DNA from: Antedon mediterranea
Taxonomy: Eukaryota > Echinodermata > Crinoidea > Comatulida > Antedonidae
Direction of reading: 5' to 3'
Length of the DNA stretch: 64,000 bases
NCBI RefSeq assembly: GCF_964355755.1
Contig: NC_092673.1
Location: 13,087,001-13,151,000 of the forward strand
Position numbers and translations under genes: made by a program. Shown here piece by piece: positions 41,510 to 54,029 of the stretch; the first letter of the stretch is position 1, and every line of letters begins with the position of its first letter. The notes below the pieces were generated by a model. The model was not told the DNA's origin and did not search any database. It was given only the letters and a program-made list of their open reading frames with translations.

Positions 41510-42480
41510 TAGGAACAGTTCTTAGACGGTATGGCACTGATGTCCAGAAATGTTTGTTAAAATCACTATTCGAGTACAACACAGAAAAGGATGCATTGAA
41601 ATGAAAATTAGAAGAGAGGGACAGAAAGATAGAGTTAGAAGCACAGTCTAAATCACATCAATTATCTATTGTGATGATATACAAACGAGAATACCAAACC
41701 AAGCAAAGATTTTGTCTGTAGGTAATAAGTGCAATCACACTGACTATGTCAATTTTCTATCATTAATTAAATCATTTGATCCAATCTTGTGGAAGTTTCT
41801 TTTAGGATTACGCTCAATAAACAAGAGATTTGGAATCTGTATACAGATATGTCATTCAAATGGGATACTCAATACCTCAACACACTTTTAGGCGTATTTA
41901 CCATTTCACATGCTTATTACTGATGTTGTTGACAAGTTTACAAACTCATCAGCAAAGTGCTTAGGTCTCTTGGCACAGTTTTGAATTTGTGTGTCTAAAG
42001 ATACATCATTTTTCAGATATCAACCACATGTTGCAGAATTGGAAATGACTAATAAACCATTTTGACCTAATGCATTTATAATTGTCTCAATAGATAACAT
42101 TGATAAAAAATCACAATACATTGCCGTTAGATAGTCACAAATGTCACAAGAATTTCATGGTACATCGGTTCAGGCTGTTCAGCCATTGCCAAATGCTACT
42201 AAATTAACATGTTCTATTCCATTACAGGCTCGGGTACAAGAGACGCAACTTGACCAAAGAAGAAAAAAAAAAATACAGCTGTCCACTGTCACAACATACC
42301 AAAGTGGTGTAGAGCATTTGTTTGATCCACATACTTTACAAACATATGTAGTAATTTTCATCTTAAAATTGAAGACTTCCAGCCAACTAAACTTGAATAA
42401 AATCAAAGTTTTAAAAAAGTATTCGATTGATTATGTGACCATTTTCGATAAAACGGCTGCCAACCCCCTTTGCGTATGAA
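41510..42480 (+). pseudogene. Unnamed repeat-borne relic (copy 1)
   Basis: Broken frames contain LRRYGTD, SLFEYNTEKDALK, FLSLIKSFDPILWKFL, SIDNIDKKSQYIAV and FHGTSVQAVQPLP in order, ending near 42479. A similar series (DNIDxxxQ then HGTSxQxxQP) occurs in large repeat-encoded proteins of invertebrates; I cannot name the family or activity. The copy at 54030-54960 is more damaged. Confidence 0.45.
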
Positions 42481-42555
42481 AAAAAAAGAGCAAATACTTC
42501 TTGGATATAGTGATGTCTATTCTACAACATATACAATTTTTACCAAATATATGTC

Positions 42556-43180
42556 AATAAAATTTTTTTTTCAAATATTTGATTGATGTGACCATTTTCG
42601 ATTAAATGGTGGCCGTATTTGATAAAATGGCAGCCATTTTAGGCATAATGGCAAGCATTTTGGATTGTTCAGTTACAAAAATGATGTGAAATATTATTTG
42701 AACATTTATTGTTACCTTTATAATTGAATTTCTATTTCGATAACATCTTTTAATGTCATAAACTTACAATATTTTAAACAATTTTGTCCAAAATGGCGGC
42801 CATTTTGAAATGGCCGCCAACCCCACTTGCGATATTGTACAGGAAGAAAATAACCAACAGTGCTTGGTCAAGAAGGGTATAATATCAAACACTGGGTATA
42901 TAAACACTGGGTAGAGAAGGTCTTAACCAGGGAACCAACTATAAGAAGATGCTTTAAGTTCGGTATTTAAAGCGCCACAGAATTTACAGGCTGGAGATCG
43001 CGTCTGCAATTTCATGGAAGAAAATGGGAAAACACTAGTAATAGCAATTAACGACAATTTCTTGTGTGAGACGAGTTATTTACTTATATATTTATTTAAT
43101 TTATGTATTGCAACCATGGAGGAGTAAAATAATTTTCTTACTTACATTGTATAACATAAACATTTGAGTCATAAACGATG
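42556..43180. other. Copy-1-specific stretch with repeated ATGGC motifs
   Basis: Part of the ~1 kb missing from copy 2. It contains AAAATGGCAGCCATTTT and AAATGGCGGCCATTTTG near 42620-42820. These recall the TIRs at 20620 and 57730, but no full TIR pair could be placed. No gene seen. Confidence 0.45.
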
Positions 43181-43189
43181 TTTGTTTTA

Positions 43190-44150
43190 GGAAGTGGTCG
43201 GTTGAGGTCTACGGTTCTTTGGGAAGAACAACCAGAGAAGCGAACCATGCCCTTGTTTTCATTGCTCAAGGCGTGCTGAGCCACTAGAAGCAGCCTATTG
43301 GATACTACTGTACCAGCTGAAAAAAATGAAGTTCTGCTCAGTCAGTGCATAGAAAAGTTGATGAATCCAAAGGTAGTAGTTTGCGACCATAGTGCGTGTA
43401 ATCTTAACACAACACATGAGACGCCATACAAAATGTTTAACAACAAGATACATTTTAATTATGATCATCCACACCTCCTCAAAAACACAAGAACAACATT
43501 GCTAAATTACCCAGTTAACTTTGTGGACGATGCCGGAACAACAAAAAAAACAAGCTAAGTGGCAATACATTCAAGACTTCTTCGAATCGGAATGCCCTAT
43601 TGTCAATTAGCATGGCACCGAAGTTGACCAACAACCATTTTGATCTGACAAGTTTCACCAAGATGAGTGTCAAAAAAGCCTCACAAGTATTAAGCCACAC
43701 TGTAGCAGCAGGAGTTTTGACCTACACATCTCTTGGAAAACTGACAAGTGCTGACATTAACATTCCTATCACAAAGAGACAAGTCAGCAAATGTGAAATG
43801 TGACTCTTGTCAGTGTTGTTAACCAGATGAACCAGTGCTATGTTACTGTAAGTCTGTCTGAGGAAAACACAATGGCGTTTATTCCTGAATATTTAAGTAG
43901 AAAGGTTCTTATCAGTCAAGAGGTGATTGGTTCTTGTGAACAATGCCAAACAGCTTTTGGCTACACAACCTTGTTGCAACGACCGATCTCTGCTATTCGC
44001 ACATTTTAAAGCTTACGACACCACGAAAAGTGATTTTGGAGGACTCACAGTTCCATCTGTTCAGCTGATTGAATTTGTTTACGATATGTGAGGAAGTTTT
44101 CACTGATAAGTTAGATAACAGCTTGAACAGTACGAACATATGCCAAATAA
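43190..44150 (+). pseudogene. P-element/THAP9-like transposase relic (copy 1), middle and C-terminus
   Basis: 43280-43558 encodes KQPIGYY, VVCDHSACN and IHFNYDHPHLLKNTRTTLLN, the GTP-binding/catalytic region of P-type transposases, with the FxxDxPHLLKxxR signature. Further frames encode APKLTNNHFD with FTKMSVKKASQVLSHTVAAG (43612-43704), FIPEYLSRKV with GSCEQCQTAF (43880-43960) and a C-terminal piece with GLTVPS (44041-44060). Several frame breaks and stops. It complements the N-terminal relic at 23570. Confidence 0.75.
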
Positions 44151-45780
44151 TTTGAAATTCGATTAAACCAGGGAAGTGAACACCTCCCTGATTAAACAGC
44201 TAGACTGTTACAAGAAATGAAATGTTTGTGAGGAGAAAGTAAAGGAGAATCTTGTGGCCATTTTTGTAAGTATGCGCATACATTAATTAATTAAAAAATA
44301 GGCAATTGAAATATACGGTAATGTAAATGCCATCAAGACATCATACTGACTTCACTTTCACAGATATTCAGTTACACATGAGTCAGTAATTAGTAATTAG
44401 TTTAATACAAAGAAGCTAATTCTGTTTTTATAATTTTAACAGGGATGTACAATATGGTTTAAACAGACAATTGTGGACAATGGCTTTGTCTGATATCATT
44501 GTGCTGGTACATTCAATATGAGAATATAGTTTGCAATATGAATGTCATGCCAACATGTGAGGGTAGTTGATAATCTAAATTTCATCATTCTGTTTTATAA
44601 CTTTTTTAATGCATGTTTGTAAATTGTTTCTCAGTACTTTTATTGAGAATTACTTGATGGTATATTGAAAAAAAAAAAAAATTTGTTTCAATAAACAAAT
44701 TAGATTAGTTTTATCTAGTTTGTTGTTGGTATAGAAGTGACACGAATTGTTGATCTAAATGTAATATTAATGGAAATAACAAAGTGAATAAACCCATGGA
44801 ATTTTCCAAAAAATATTTTAAAAATGGACAAAACGGTATATGGGTTGTTAATATGAAATATTTGAATCATAAAGGCCTCATATCAGGCGAGATCAAACTG
44901 TTTTTTAAAATTAATATTTTTCTTAGTAACAAGCACATAGTATGTGGAACATTTTGAGGTCAATTGTGATTTATATCATAGAAAGAAGACATTCTACAAT
45001 AAAAAGCAATTGAACAAATGACCAATATGCCCATGTCAATTTTATGAATATATGGTATACAGTGTTCTTCTTGCCTTAATTGCTTTGGCATCCAATTACT
45101 TAGAATAACAAAGATTGTTTGTTATTTGTAGCACTGTCATCACCATCGTCACAGCCAGGACGAAGCAAGGATTTTTTTTTCAATATCAAATGCCAGTAAG
45201 TTAAACTTTTTTCTCCTGTGTTAAAAATATAAAATTACTCACTCCTGTTTGTGTATTTTTTTGTGTCAAAAATGCAGCTGTCAAATGTTATTATAGCATA
45301 CCAATAGACAAATGATACTAAAATACAAAATAATCCATTTAAACCTCATTGTATATTAATAATTTAATTGCTGTTTTGTTTAATTGGGAAAAAAAGTTGC
45401 AACATTAAAAACCTTTAAAAAAATATTTTTAAAATGATTAAAAAAACTGTGCTATAGTAAGACATAAAATATTATAGTTACCGTCATTTTTGCTAAAATA
45501 AATATTGTTCTGATATTTTAATCACAACAAGTTTACATAAATGTATATAATGTGGTGGTGGTATTTTTTACAGCGGTGGTATATTTTCGACTCTAATAAA
45601 ATTTTATTTGTTAGAGTAACATAAAACACATTTTTAGAGTTTAAATCTATAATGAATTACCTGAATTAAAATGTATGTAAAGTTGCATTATGGTAGTTTT
45701 GAAATTTTGACATTTATGTCACACTTTATGATCCTACCTCATAGAATCACCCATATAATATACTTAGTTTAAATGTTAAG
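44151..45780. other. Non-coding part of the tandem unit
   Basis: AT-rich sequence shared with 55750-57350. It includes an A run near 44669 and the words GGTGGTGGTATTTTTTACAG near 45553. No coding pattern is conserved between the copies. Confidence 0.6.
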
Positions 45781-46238
45781 AAAACTGAATACATGACAAT
45801 AGGCTCAAGACAAAAAATATCAAACATATCTAATTTACATAAACATTGATGGGGAGCCTATCACTCGTGTTAATCAATGCAAACATCTTGCTGTAATTCT
45901 TGAATCTTTCTTGGTCCTCACAAATTAATCATGTCAAATCTAAGGCATTGCAGAGCTTGTACTATCTAAAAAAGACTAGCAACATTCTTCCAATTGATGT
46001 TCAATCTAAACTATATAAATCCCTCATGGCTCCACATCTTGAATATTGCCACGTTGTTTGGGGTCGCTCAAATCAAATTCAAAGTCTTCAAAACCGGGCA
46101 CCAAAAATGATTACAAACAGATCAAGAAGTGACTCTAGTACACAAGCTCTGCAAGCCTTAAATGGATGAATATGGATCAACGATTGTAAATTATGTTTAA
46201 AATTATGAACAACTTTGCACCTAATTAAATATTAGAAA
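45781..46238 (+). mobile_element. LINE reverse-transcriptase C-terminal fragment (unit copy 1)
   Basis: Encodes NLSWSSQINHVKSKALQSLY and PHLEYCHVVWGRSNQIQ with an 11-bp loss relative to 37310, breaking the frame. The 3' UTR is missing; the fragment ends at the unit border. Confidence 0.75.
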
Positions 46239-47153
46239 TAACCAATGAAATGTAGAAATGTTTAATTCTTTACGATTTCGATCCAAGTCGGCCCTAAACC
46301 GTCTCGGCCAAAGTCAAGTCGGCCCTAAGTCAACTCGGCCCCAAGTCAACTCGGCCTCACGTCAACTCGGCCAAAAAATAATCGGTCAACTCGGCCCCGT
46401 TAAAGTATGGAACGCAAAAAATGCAAATAAAGGGGATTGATAAAATAATATATCTTCACAATTTTTTAACTATAAATAATTCTGACTTTTAACCGATTCA
46501 CCCCGATAAGCGCTTAAAGCGCTCATGAGGTGAAAAGTCAAGGTCATTGTAAACAAATTGTCAACAAAAAAAAAGTAAACCGAATTTAAATGCGCAGTTT
46601 GTTGTGCATGAAACGTGACAACAAATTATGCAAAATACTCACAATTTTTTTTTTTTAAATATGCTTCCAAATATATAAAAAATATTGTTGAAGCGAGTTC
46701 GAAAATAAATTCGAAAACATAACCGTTTTTCGAAGCACGCTGTTCGAAACGCGACGGGCGTTTTATTGTAAACATACAACGTAAAATCGTCTAAAATCCA
46801 TCATTATTTGTAATAATCACTATTTTGAAGCTTGTATATAATAAATATATAATAAATGAAGATTATGTATCAGTTGTGGTGTCTAAATCGTCTTATTTCC
46901 GTGTAAAATTCTTCTACGGAGCAAATTCGTAGCCGTGTCCTCCGAGTGCACCGCCATTTTGTTTACCTTTGCTCTGTAATATGAACCCTGACATGTCAGT
47001 TGCATTATGGGCATGAAATATTTTTTGAAACTCTGCGCAACGGTCTGTTTGTTGAAGCATAGCCTTTGACAAACATTTTGATACCAAACTTTCTTTGGTT
47101 TCATAAGTTTTCGGCGTATTTTCGTCTAATTTTCTGCAAGCTACACATCGGAG

Positions 47154-49313
47154 ATGGCGGAACAAGCACCCAAGAAACGCCCTGTGCGAGAAAGGCGAAT
47201 TCCAAGTCGCTTTCGGGATGATTTTTTTTACATTCCCAGTGAAAGCGATGAGGATTCGTCCGACTCAAACAGCGGCGACGACGACGGTCCTGCTCCCGAG
47301 GCCGCTCCCGATGATAGGCCTATATGGTCATCATCGGACAAGTCCGTCTACGAGGAGGGGGAATTAGAAGAAGAGGAGGACGAGACAGATATGGAGGTAA
47401 CCCCAAATGGGTCAGGCTCTTCTGGTGGTGATAGGCCTTCCACCAGTGGCCTGAACCCAGCCACAGTTGGTGGTCCCCTTGGGAGCAAGAGGGCCCGTAT
47501 TGGTGGCATTGGGGGTCGGGGGGGAGGGTGTAGGTAGAAGAGGCCATGTAGGTAGAGGGCGAGTAGACCCGGGTCTAGGTGGGGTTGGAGTAGGACGGGG
47601 AGATGAGGATAGAGGGAGAGGAGCCCGTGCCCCGAGAGGACGTGGTGGGAGAGCGGCTCTGGAGCGCCAGAGACGTCAGGAGGAGCTTGATGGATGGCAT
47701 CGTATGGACGAGCCATCTGGCTTCCCTGTTTGACCTTTCGGGGGCCACGTACCCGGGTATTTGGGGAGGTATGGGGTCATGTCAACACCAATCGATTTTT
47801 TCACTCTTTTTTTCAACCAAATTCTCTTGCAGATGATAGTGGACCAGACCAATCTTTACTTTACGCAGAGGAAGCCCGGAACCCAATTTGTGGAGCTGAC
47901 AGCCAGGGAGCTTCAAGCCTTTTTTGGTATGGTGGTGATGATTTCCATCAAGGGACTGACGGTACTTGAGCACATCTGGTCGACGCTTGCGTTCTTCCAT
48001 GATGCGTCCTTGGCCAACATCATGCCTCGTGACCGGTTCTTCTGGATTCTACGGAATTTGCACTTCAACAACAACAATGAAGCTCCAGAAGATCCAGCTC
48101 AAGACCGTCTATTCAAGATCCGCCCTGTGATTCACCACCTTACCACGCAATTTCAAGTGCAGTATAATCTGCACGAGCATTTTGCTGGTGATGAAGCTAT
48201 GGTTATATTTCAAGGACGGCATAGGTAATTTTTTTTTTTTCACTGTATTTATCAATATTATTTATGCACAATTATATAATATCAAAACATGTTGCCTCTT
48301 TTTGATTGATTATATTGGTAAAAAAATAAAAATGTTATACTGTACTCACAATTTTTTACAATTTTGTTTTATCTTCTAGCGGGAAGCAGTATGATCCATC
48401 GAAGCCAATCAAGCGCGGATTTAAAATTTGGACACTCGCGGATTCCATCTCGGGTTATGTATACAACTTCGCTGTTTATATGGGACGATTTGGCAATCCA
48501 GACCACCGCGATCTCGGACGTAGAGTGATTCTCAACCTTATCACTCCGGACCTTCACAACCTCAACTACAGATTGTACTGCGACCGCTTTTTTACATCGA
48601 TGCCACTTCTACGCGACTTACAAGAAAGAATCGGGATATATTGCTGCGGAACTGTTCAACGCGATCGACAAGGATATTCACCATCACTCAAACAACTTAA
48701 ACAACATGAAAAAAACATGGAGCGTGGAGAATTTCATTTCGCGAAACACGACGACGGGATGTGCGGATACGCGTGGAATGACAAAAAACTAATCTACTTT
48801 CTCAGCAGCGCACATTCAGGAGATCTACCCCTAACGGCCGTGATGCGTAATATAGATATCCGCGGAAATCGTACCAACATACCATGCCCACAAGCCATCG
48901 CAGACTACAACAAATACATGGGAGGGGAGATCATGCAGATCAAATCAAGTCGTACTATGCAGTCAACAGGAAATTGCGTCGCTGGTATATGCATCTCTTT
49001 TGGCATTCATTCGACACTTCCATATCCAACGCCTTCATTCTACATACGGAAACGCGACCTGCCGCAGAAAGACATATTTCACAAATCCTATTTCAGATCC
49101 AAATCCCATCCTATACGCGCAGACCCAGGTCACCAGCACACTCCCGTCGACCTGAGGCCAGAATTTCCAAGGAAGCGTCGCTGTAGTGTATGTCTTCAAA
49201 ACAAAACAAGACATGAGACCTTCTATGGTTGTGCAAGATGCAACAACACACCACTCTGCAACCATGTTGGTCGAAACTGTTTCGAAATCCACCACAGAAA
49301 CATTGAAAACTGA
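47154..49313 (+). pseudogene. piggyBac transposase, broken, two exons
   Basis: The acidic N-terminus (SESDEDSSDSNSGDDDGPAP) starts at 47154 and runs to a stop at 47537; the gene then changes frame and passes a TGA near 47731. The core starts at about 47761 (VDQTNLYF, LTARELQAFFGMVVMISIKG). Catalytic Asp positions: GDEAMVIFQGR (48189-48221), YCDRFFTSMPLL (48573-48608), and the third at NKYMGG followed by a one-base loss near 48930, after which DHADQIKSYYAVNRKLRRW continues in another frame. The C-terminal cysteine-rich DNA-binding domain returns to the first frame (CSVCLQNK, CARCNN, CNHVGRNC, 49175-49290). An intron at 48225-48379 separates exon 1 from exon 2. At least three frame breaks and one stop: not functional. 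Confidence 0.88.
48225..48379 (+). other. 155-bp intron in the piggyBac transposase
   Basis: Donor GTAATT after CATAG, acceptor TTTTATCTTCTAG. Splicing joins FQGRH to GKQYDPSKPIKRGF in frame, as expected for the family. An intron directly after the first catalytic Asp block is a useful family marker. Confidence 0.75.
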
Positions 49314-49329
49314 ACATTTCCCTCATAGT

Positions 49330-50520
49330 TTTAGTTGGAAGCGTCTTCTTTTAGTGTTCAGAGGTCAGAGGGCTTGTGAGTTGATAGCTATTTTTAAAAT
49401 AGTGAAACAGTCCGGCTTCTGAGTTAGAAGAACTGCTCCATCTTCAATTGTGAGTAAAACACACTACAGCGCACTTTTACAACAACATGGGGCCATGTTG
49501 AAGCCTACTCGTGGCGGCCCTGTTACGTCGTACTACACCTGATGTACCTGTATGGCAAGCTAATTCAACATGAAGATGAATGTGAAACGTCAATTGTGAA
49601 TACTGAACATTTTGTATCAATTATTATGCATACTTTACATTTATAACTGAACATTTCATAATCCAGTGTTATGTAAGTACTTTGTATAGAATAATAAATT
49701 ATACAAAAAGTAATTTGACGTTTTATTTATTATTTTTGTCGTTTGCCTTTCGCTCTAAGTACAGTATTTTGTTATCAATGATATACTGTATTATGCAATT
49801 GTGGTACCAAACTGCTAAACAACTTCAAGTTTCTTTTTAGAATAAGTGATAAAGAAAGAGCGAGTCAGCTTTGCCCAGTTTGCGTTGAAATTATGGGTAA
49901 CGAAGTAAAAAATTCGAGTTTTGTTGCAAATTGTTAGCATCTATTTGCATAACATGTAAGAATTATTTACACATAATAATAACAAAATAAATAACATATT
50001 TGAAAAGGAAATGTGATAAGCTTTTTTTTGATGTATAACATTATAGAATTGCTCTACAAAAAAAAAAGATACATGTAAGTTTTCGACACCTACTTTCCTA
50101 TATAGAAACTTGATACCCTTGTGAAAAACGCGCGCGCGCACTTCGCGCACCATTTTACTAATTTATTCATAACTTCGAAACCGGTCATTCATAATGGTCA
50201 AGTTTGGTCTTATTTTGAAGAGAAGAAATAGGTTCTGATGAAAAAAGTTAGTTTTATTCATAAATAATTTAGCAATTTCATGCATTTGGTAGTCAAAGAT
50301 AAAATTTTAAATAATTTTCCTAAAATTTGCATAAATTTGCATAATCCAGAATCCGCCATCGTAAGTCATAACATAAATTTGATTACATATTTGAAAAGAA
50401 AATGTCCTTGGCATTATTTTTCTTTTTTACTTCATTGAGTTTGTGTCTCTAGAAAAAAAGTTATGATTAATTATGTGACATATGCTTTTTAGGTCCCGGG
50501 GGAGCAAAATAAACTTAGGG
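49330..50520. other. piggyBac 3' non-coding part
   Basis: Long AT-rich 3' region with a CGCGCGCGCACTTCGCGC island near 50130. No open frame with support. Confidence 0.6.
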
Positions 50521-51205
50521 GTCAATGGGTTAATGAATATTAATATTTAGACAATAATATATTTAGCAAAAAAAATAGGAATGATTTCACCAACTTTCCT
50601 TTATTTACGTAAAATTTCAAATTGCACAATTGAAAACAACTCGTAGCTGCGCCTCCCTGCGCCTTTGGCAGCTTTTTCGATATCTACAACTGCTACGTGT
50701 TTTCACTGACCAGGGGATTCCTCTTTTTTTTAAACGCAAATCATAGTAAGAATCATAATATTAAGCACTTTTTGCGTTCCATATTTTATTGTGGCCGAGT
50801 TGACCGATTGGTTTTTAGCCGAGTTGACGTGAGGCCGAGTTGACTTGAGCCCGAGTTGACTTGAGGCCGAGTTGACGTGGGGCCGACTTGACTTTGGCCG
50901 AGACGGTTTAGGGCCAACTTGACCTGCACCCTTCTTTAATCTAGGCCTAAGGGCATAGCTGGAGGCTAGAGTAGGCCAAACAGTACTAGCATAAGGTATG
51001 GAAAAAAGTATTAGGTCTAAGGAGGTCTAGCCTAAACTAGGCCTAGTCTAATTTATGCCTATGCAACTGGGACCCCTCTCCTAATCTAATTGTACATAAA
51101 TATTCTATTTCGGTGAATGGCAAGAAGACTGAAAATGCTAAATTAAAAAGGTAATTTAATGCCTTAAAATAAGTAATTGTATTACAACACGGCCTTTGCG
51201 GAAAA

Positions 51206-53714
51206 GTGGTCTATGTAAAAGTTGTGGTTGTCAAATTTCGGCACATTGCAAATGCTTTGCCACACCATCATACAGTGGTACAAAATTTGAAGCAACAGTT
51301 TGATGTTAGTTCAACTGACTGCATGTTGAACCATCATAGAAAATGGAGTGAAACGGACCATGCTGGCATTATAAAGAAGGCCAAGCTGGATGAAGGCTGC
51401 CTTGTTCCGGAATGCACCAACAGGGGTATAATCCATAGAACAAGGAGATTGGATGAAACGAAAGGAAATTTTTGTAGCTTTCCATGGATAAAATACAACA
51501 AATCCTACAGTTTAATGGCAATTTTCCACTCTTCCACAAACATTACAATGATTAAAACCGCTACTTATCACCACCTACCTACCAAGTGTGCTGTATGCCA
51601 TTCCCATTTGCCGTTCGATAGAAGAAGAAGTAGAATTTGTCATGAAGCCGGCAAGCTAATGCTAATGTTGATACATTATTGATTGTTCTGCTATTATTTG
51701 TTTATATTTGTCGTGTCACTCATCTTTTAACAGATTTTTCAATGCTTTTGTTAGAGAACAGCAATGCTCTAAAACATACTTCCAAGAAATACTTAGGTCA
51801 TTAGAGCATAATGTCTATGTTCATAGCTGTGTTGATTTCTGTATAACTGGCATTCATTTACAGAGAAGCAAGTTAAAGCTATGTTAATGACACGTATTCG
51901 TGCTTCATACTCCACAATAGACATGAACATTTCTCAAGACAGCACGGTAACATCAGAGTCATACTCTTTCAACTCTCCGACTTCTTCCACGATAGACATG
52001 GATACGTCTCAATTAAATGAACAATCACCTAATGGACCTACCACACCTACCACACCTATTCAACAGGTCCATGTAGAAATAGCACCAATTGATATTGCAA
52101 ATGACCACCCAACTAAATTGATTGATGAAATTGATGGCAACACACAAGAATCAACCAAAGAAACAGAGTTGATAGATCGAAACACACTGAAATATCAGAT
52201 GTTGGCTCCATGTAATTGCTCCAAAAAATGTTTAATGACAATACCAGAAGAAAGACGCAGTGACATCCATCATCAATTTTGGAAACAGCCTTATTCAATG
52301 CGACGTGCATGGCTATATTCTCACATTAAGGTTATAGAGCCTAGTCGGATGAATAAACGGCCTGAGAGTCATGGAAGGCGTAAGCATACAAGAGTCTACA
52401 AGCTTCCCAACAGCGAAGGATGCGATGTATTTGTTTGCAAGGTGTTTTTCCTGCACACAAGTCTGACAAAATTATCACTGTAACACTCAACAACGCACTT
52501 ATCGGTGACATAACAACATCCTGTGATAGAAGAGGAAAGCATGAACCATATAATAAGATTGATAGTAGCGATGTCAACCTCGTAAAGGATCATATACTAT
52601 CTCATAACCCAGCGGTAAGTCACTACAGATGTGAACATGCGCCTCTTCGAAGGTATTTGCCACCTGAGTTGAAGATGTGCAACATGTATGATGATTTCAA
52701 TGCGAAGCACAGCATGTGGCCTAGAATTTTATAGGAGAACATTGAAAGGCATGAACAATAGTTTTGCAAAATTAGGAGAGGAAGAGTGCGAGGTATGCCT
52801 GGAGTTTGACCATCATAAAGACAACGCATCCCATGATGGTGAGGATCCAAACTGTCCAGTGTGTAGCATGTGGAAGATACATGTAGAAAGAGCAAAGGTT
52901 GCTAGAAAATGGTATTCACAAGAGAAAGAAAGACCACATTGAAGCAGTATGTTCTGTCGATATGCAGAAAGTGATAATGCTGCCTAGAATGCCTGGTGTT
53001 AAATCCTGTGTTTTTACGCGTAGGCTAATACAATTTCATATGACATTCGCACCTATTGGTGGAAAGAAGTGCACCAATGATCCCATTATTGGTGTAATAT
53101 GGGATGGTCTGTTTGTGGAAGAAATTCAGAAGATGTGGCAAGCGCATATATCAAATACATAGACCACCCAGAGCTTCGAGAACGCACAAGGTTCTTGTTT
53201 TATATGGACAACTACAGTGCCCAAAATAAGAATTGGACAATTTATACTGCTATGTTAGCTAAGGTAAATACAGAGGGGGGAACCAGATGAAATCATCTTT
53301 CGATATCTGGAGAAAGGACATACATTTATGTCGGCAGATTCTTTTCATTCCCAAGTGGAGAAAGGAATGCGTGAGCGAAAGAATGTATATGATGGCAAAG
53401 ACTTTGTGTCTGTGATCAACACACGAGGAGGCACAGCAACTAAACTGGAATATGGAGATGTTTTTATGTTTGAGAATGGTGTAAGCCAGAGAAAGTATAC
53501 CCATAAACCTCTTTTATGTACCATACAGGAAGCGAAGTTCATCAAAGTTTCAATGATGTTACACTGGAAAACCTCACTCGACGACACACATTACCATTAC
53601 CAGTCTGGGTTATTCTTGGAAAAGAAAATTGCCGAGAGAATTGAGAAATCTGTGAAATCAGTTTCGTTTTCTTGCCTTCAATCACCAACAGGCATCCAAG
53701 ACAAAGAAAAATGA
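51206..53714 (+). pseudogene. DDE-like (DUF7869-type) repeat-encoded protein, broken
   Basis: 51280-51660 encodes FDVSSTDCMLNHHRKWSET, GCLVPECTN and CAVCHSH. A second part starts near 51863 after a likely acceptor (ATTTACAG): a Ser/Thr/Pro-rich spacer, then CNCSKKCLMTIPEERRSDIH, FWKQPYSMRRAWLYSHI and FVCKVFF to 52450. Further frames: TTSCDRRGKHEPYN (52521-52562), EECEVCLEFDHH (52778-52815), VDMQKVIMLPRMPG (52954-52998), FYMDNYSAQNKNW (53198-53236) and GHTFMSADSFHSQVE (53316-53360). Asp in VDMQ, MDNYSAQNKN and SADSFH form a plausible DDD triad of an RNase-H-like transposase fold. At least four frame changes. The family name is my recollection, not a search result. Confidence 0.6.
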
Positions 53715-54029
53715 CATTTTGACAAACCTCTGCCGATTCATGCCAGCAAATCGACATTTATTTAGGAAACGGTTGCCAGTAAATGACTCATCACTCGACT
53801 TGATACTGATAGATAATAAATAAAATAAACAATCTGAAATCAATATATTCACTGAAAATACATAAATTATGATGTATTTAGAGGACAATGTATATTTGTC
53901 AACGATTCTATTTGTCTCAATAATTGAATAATGAATAAATGAATACATTTTTGTATTTTTTGCTACAAAATACTGGTTTTGAGTAATAATTTAATGTAGT
54001 GAATGCTGCTTACCATTAATTTATATACT

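Larger units (their letters stand above)
40646..46238. repeat. Tandem 5.6 kb duplication, copy 1
   Basis: Direct repeat of 46239-57727 (ignoring the MITE/piggyBac insertion at 46274-50931). Both copies start ATAACCAATGAA..TGTAGAAATG, and both include TAGGCCTAAGGGCATAGC, the DDE-pseudogene N-terminus, an unnamed relic, the P-element relic and a LINE piece. Copy 1 lacks about 2.1 kb present in copy 2 (51909-54034); copy 2 lacks about 1.0 kb present here (about 42556-43570). Confidence 0.9.
46493..50529 (+). mobile_element. piggyBac element (4037 bp), nested in the MITE
   Basis: Flanked by TTAA on both sides (46489-46492 and 50530-50533). Left terminus CCGATTCACCCC; right terminus, read inward, CCCATTGACCCC. 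These are piggyBac-type short inverted ends. It contains one broken transposase gene with an intron (47154-49313). 49330-50529 is AT-rich and non-coding. Confidence 0.88.
46274..50931. mobile_element. 617-bp MITE with tandem CAACTCGGCC repeats, split by piggyBac
   Basis: Inverted ends of about 130-150 bp, each built from 4-6 copies of a ~17-bp word around AGTCAACTCGGCC. The outer part shares GGCCCTAAACCGTCTCGGCC. The flanks are TTCTTTAC (46266-46273) and TTCTTTAA (50932-50939). The empty site in unit copy 1 reads TTCTTTAC then TCTAGGCC (40673-40688), proving an 8-bp target duplication. The MITE body is 215 + 398 bp plus TTAA. The superfamily is unknown; 8-bp duplications occur in hAT, P and others. 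Confidence 0.88.

Noticed and set aside
47320-47716. Pro-rich minus-strand frames opposite the piggyBac N-terminus
   Set aside because: Shadows of the acidic and Gly/Arg-rich coding sequence on the plus strand.
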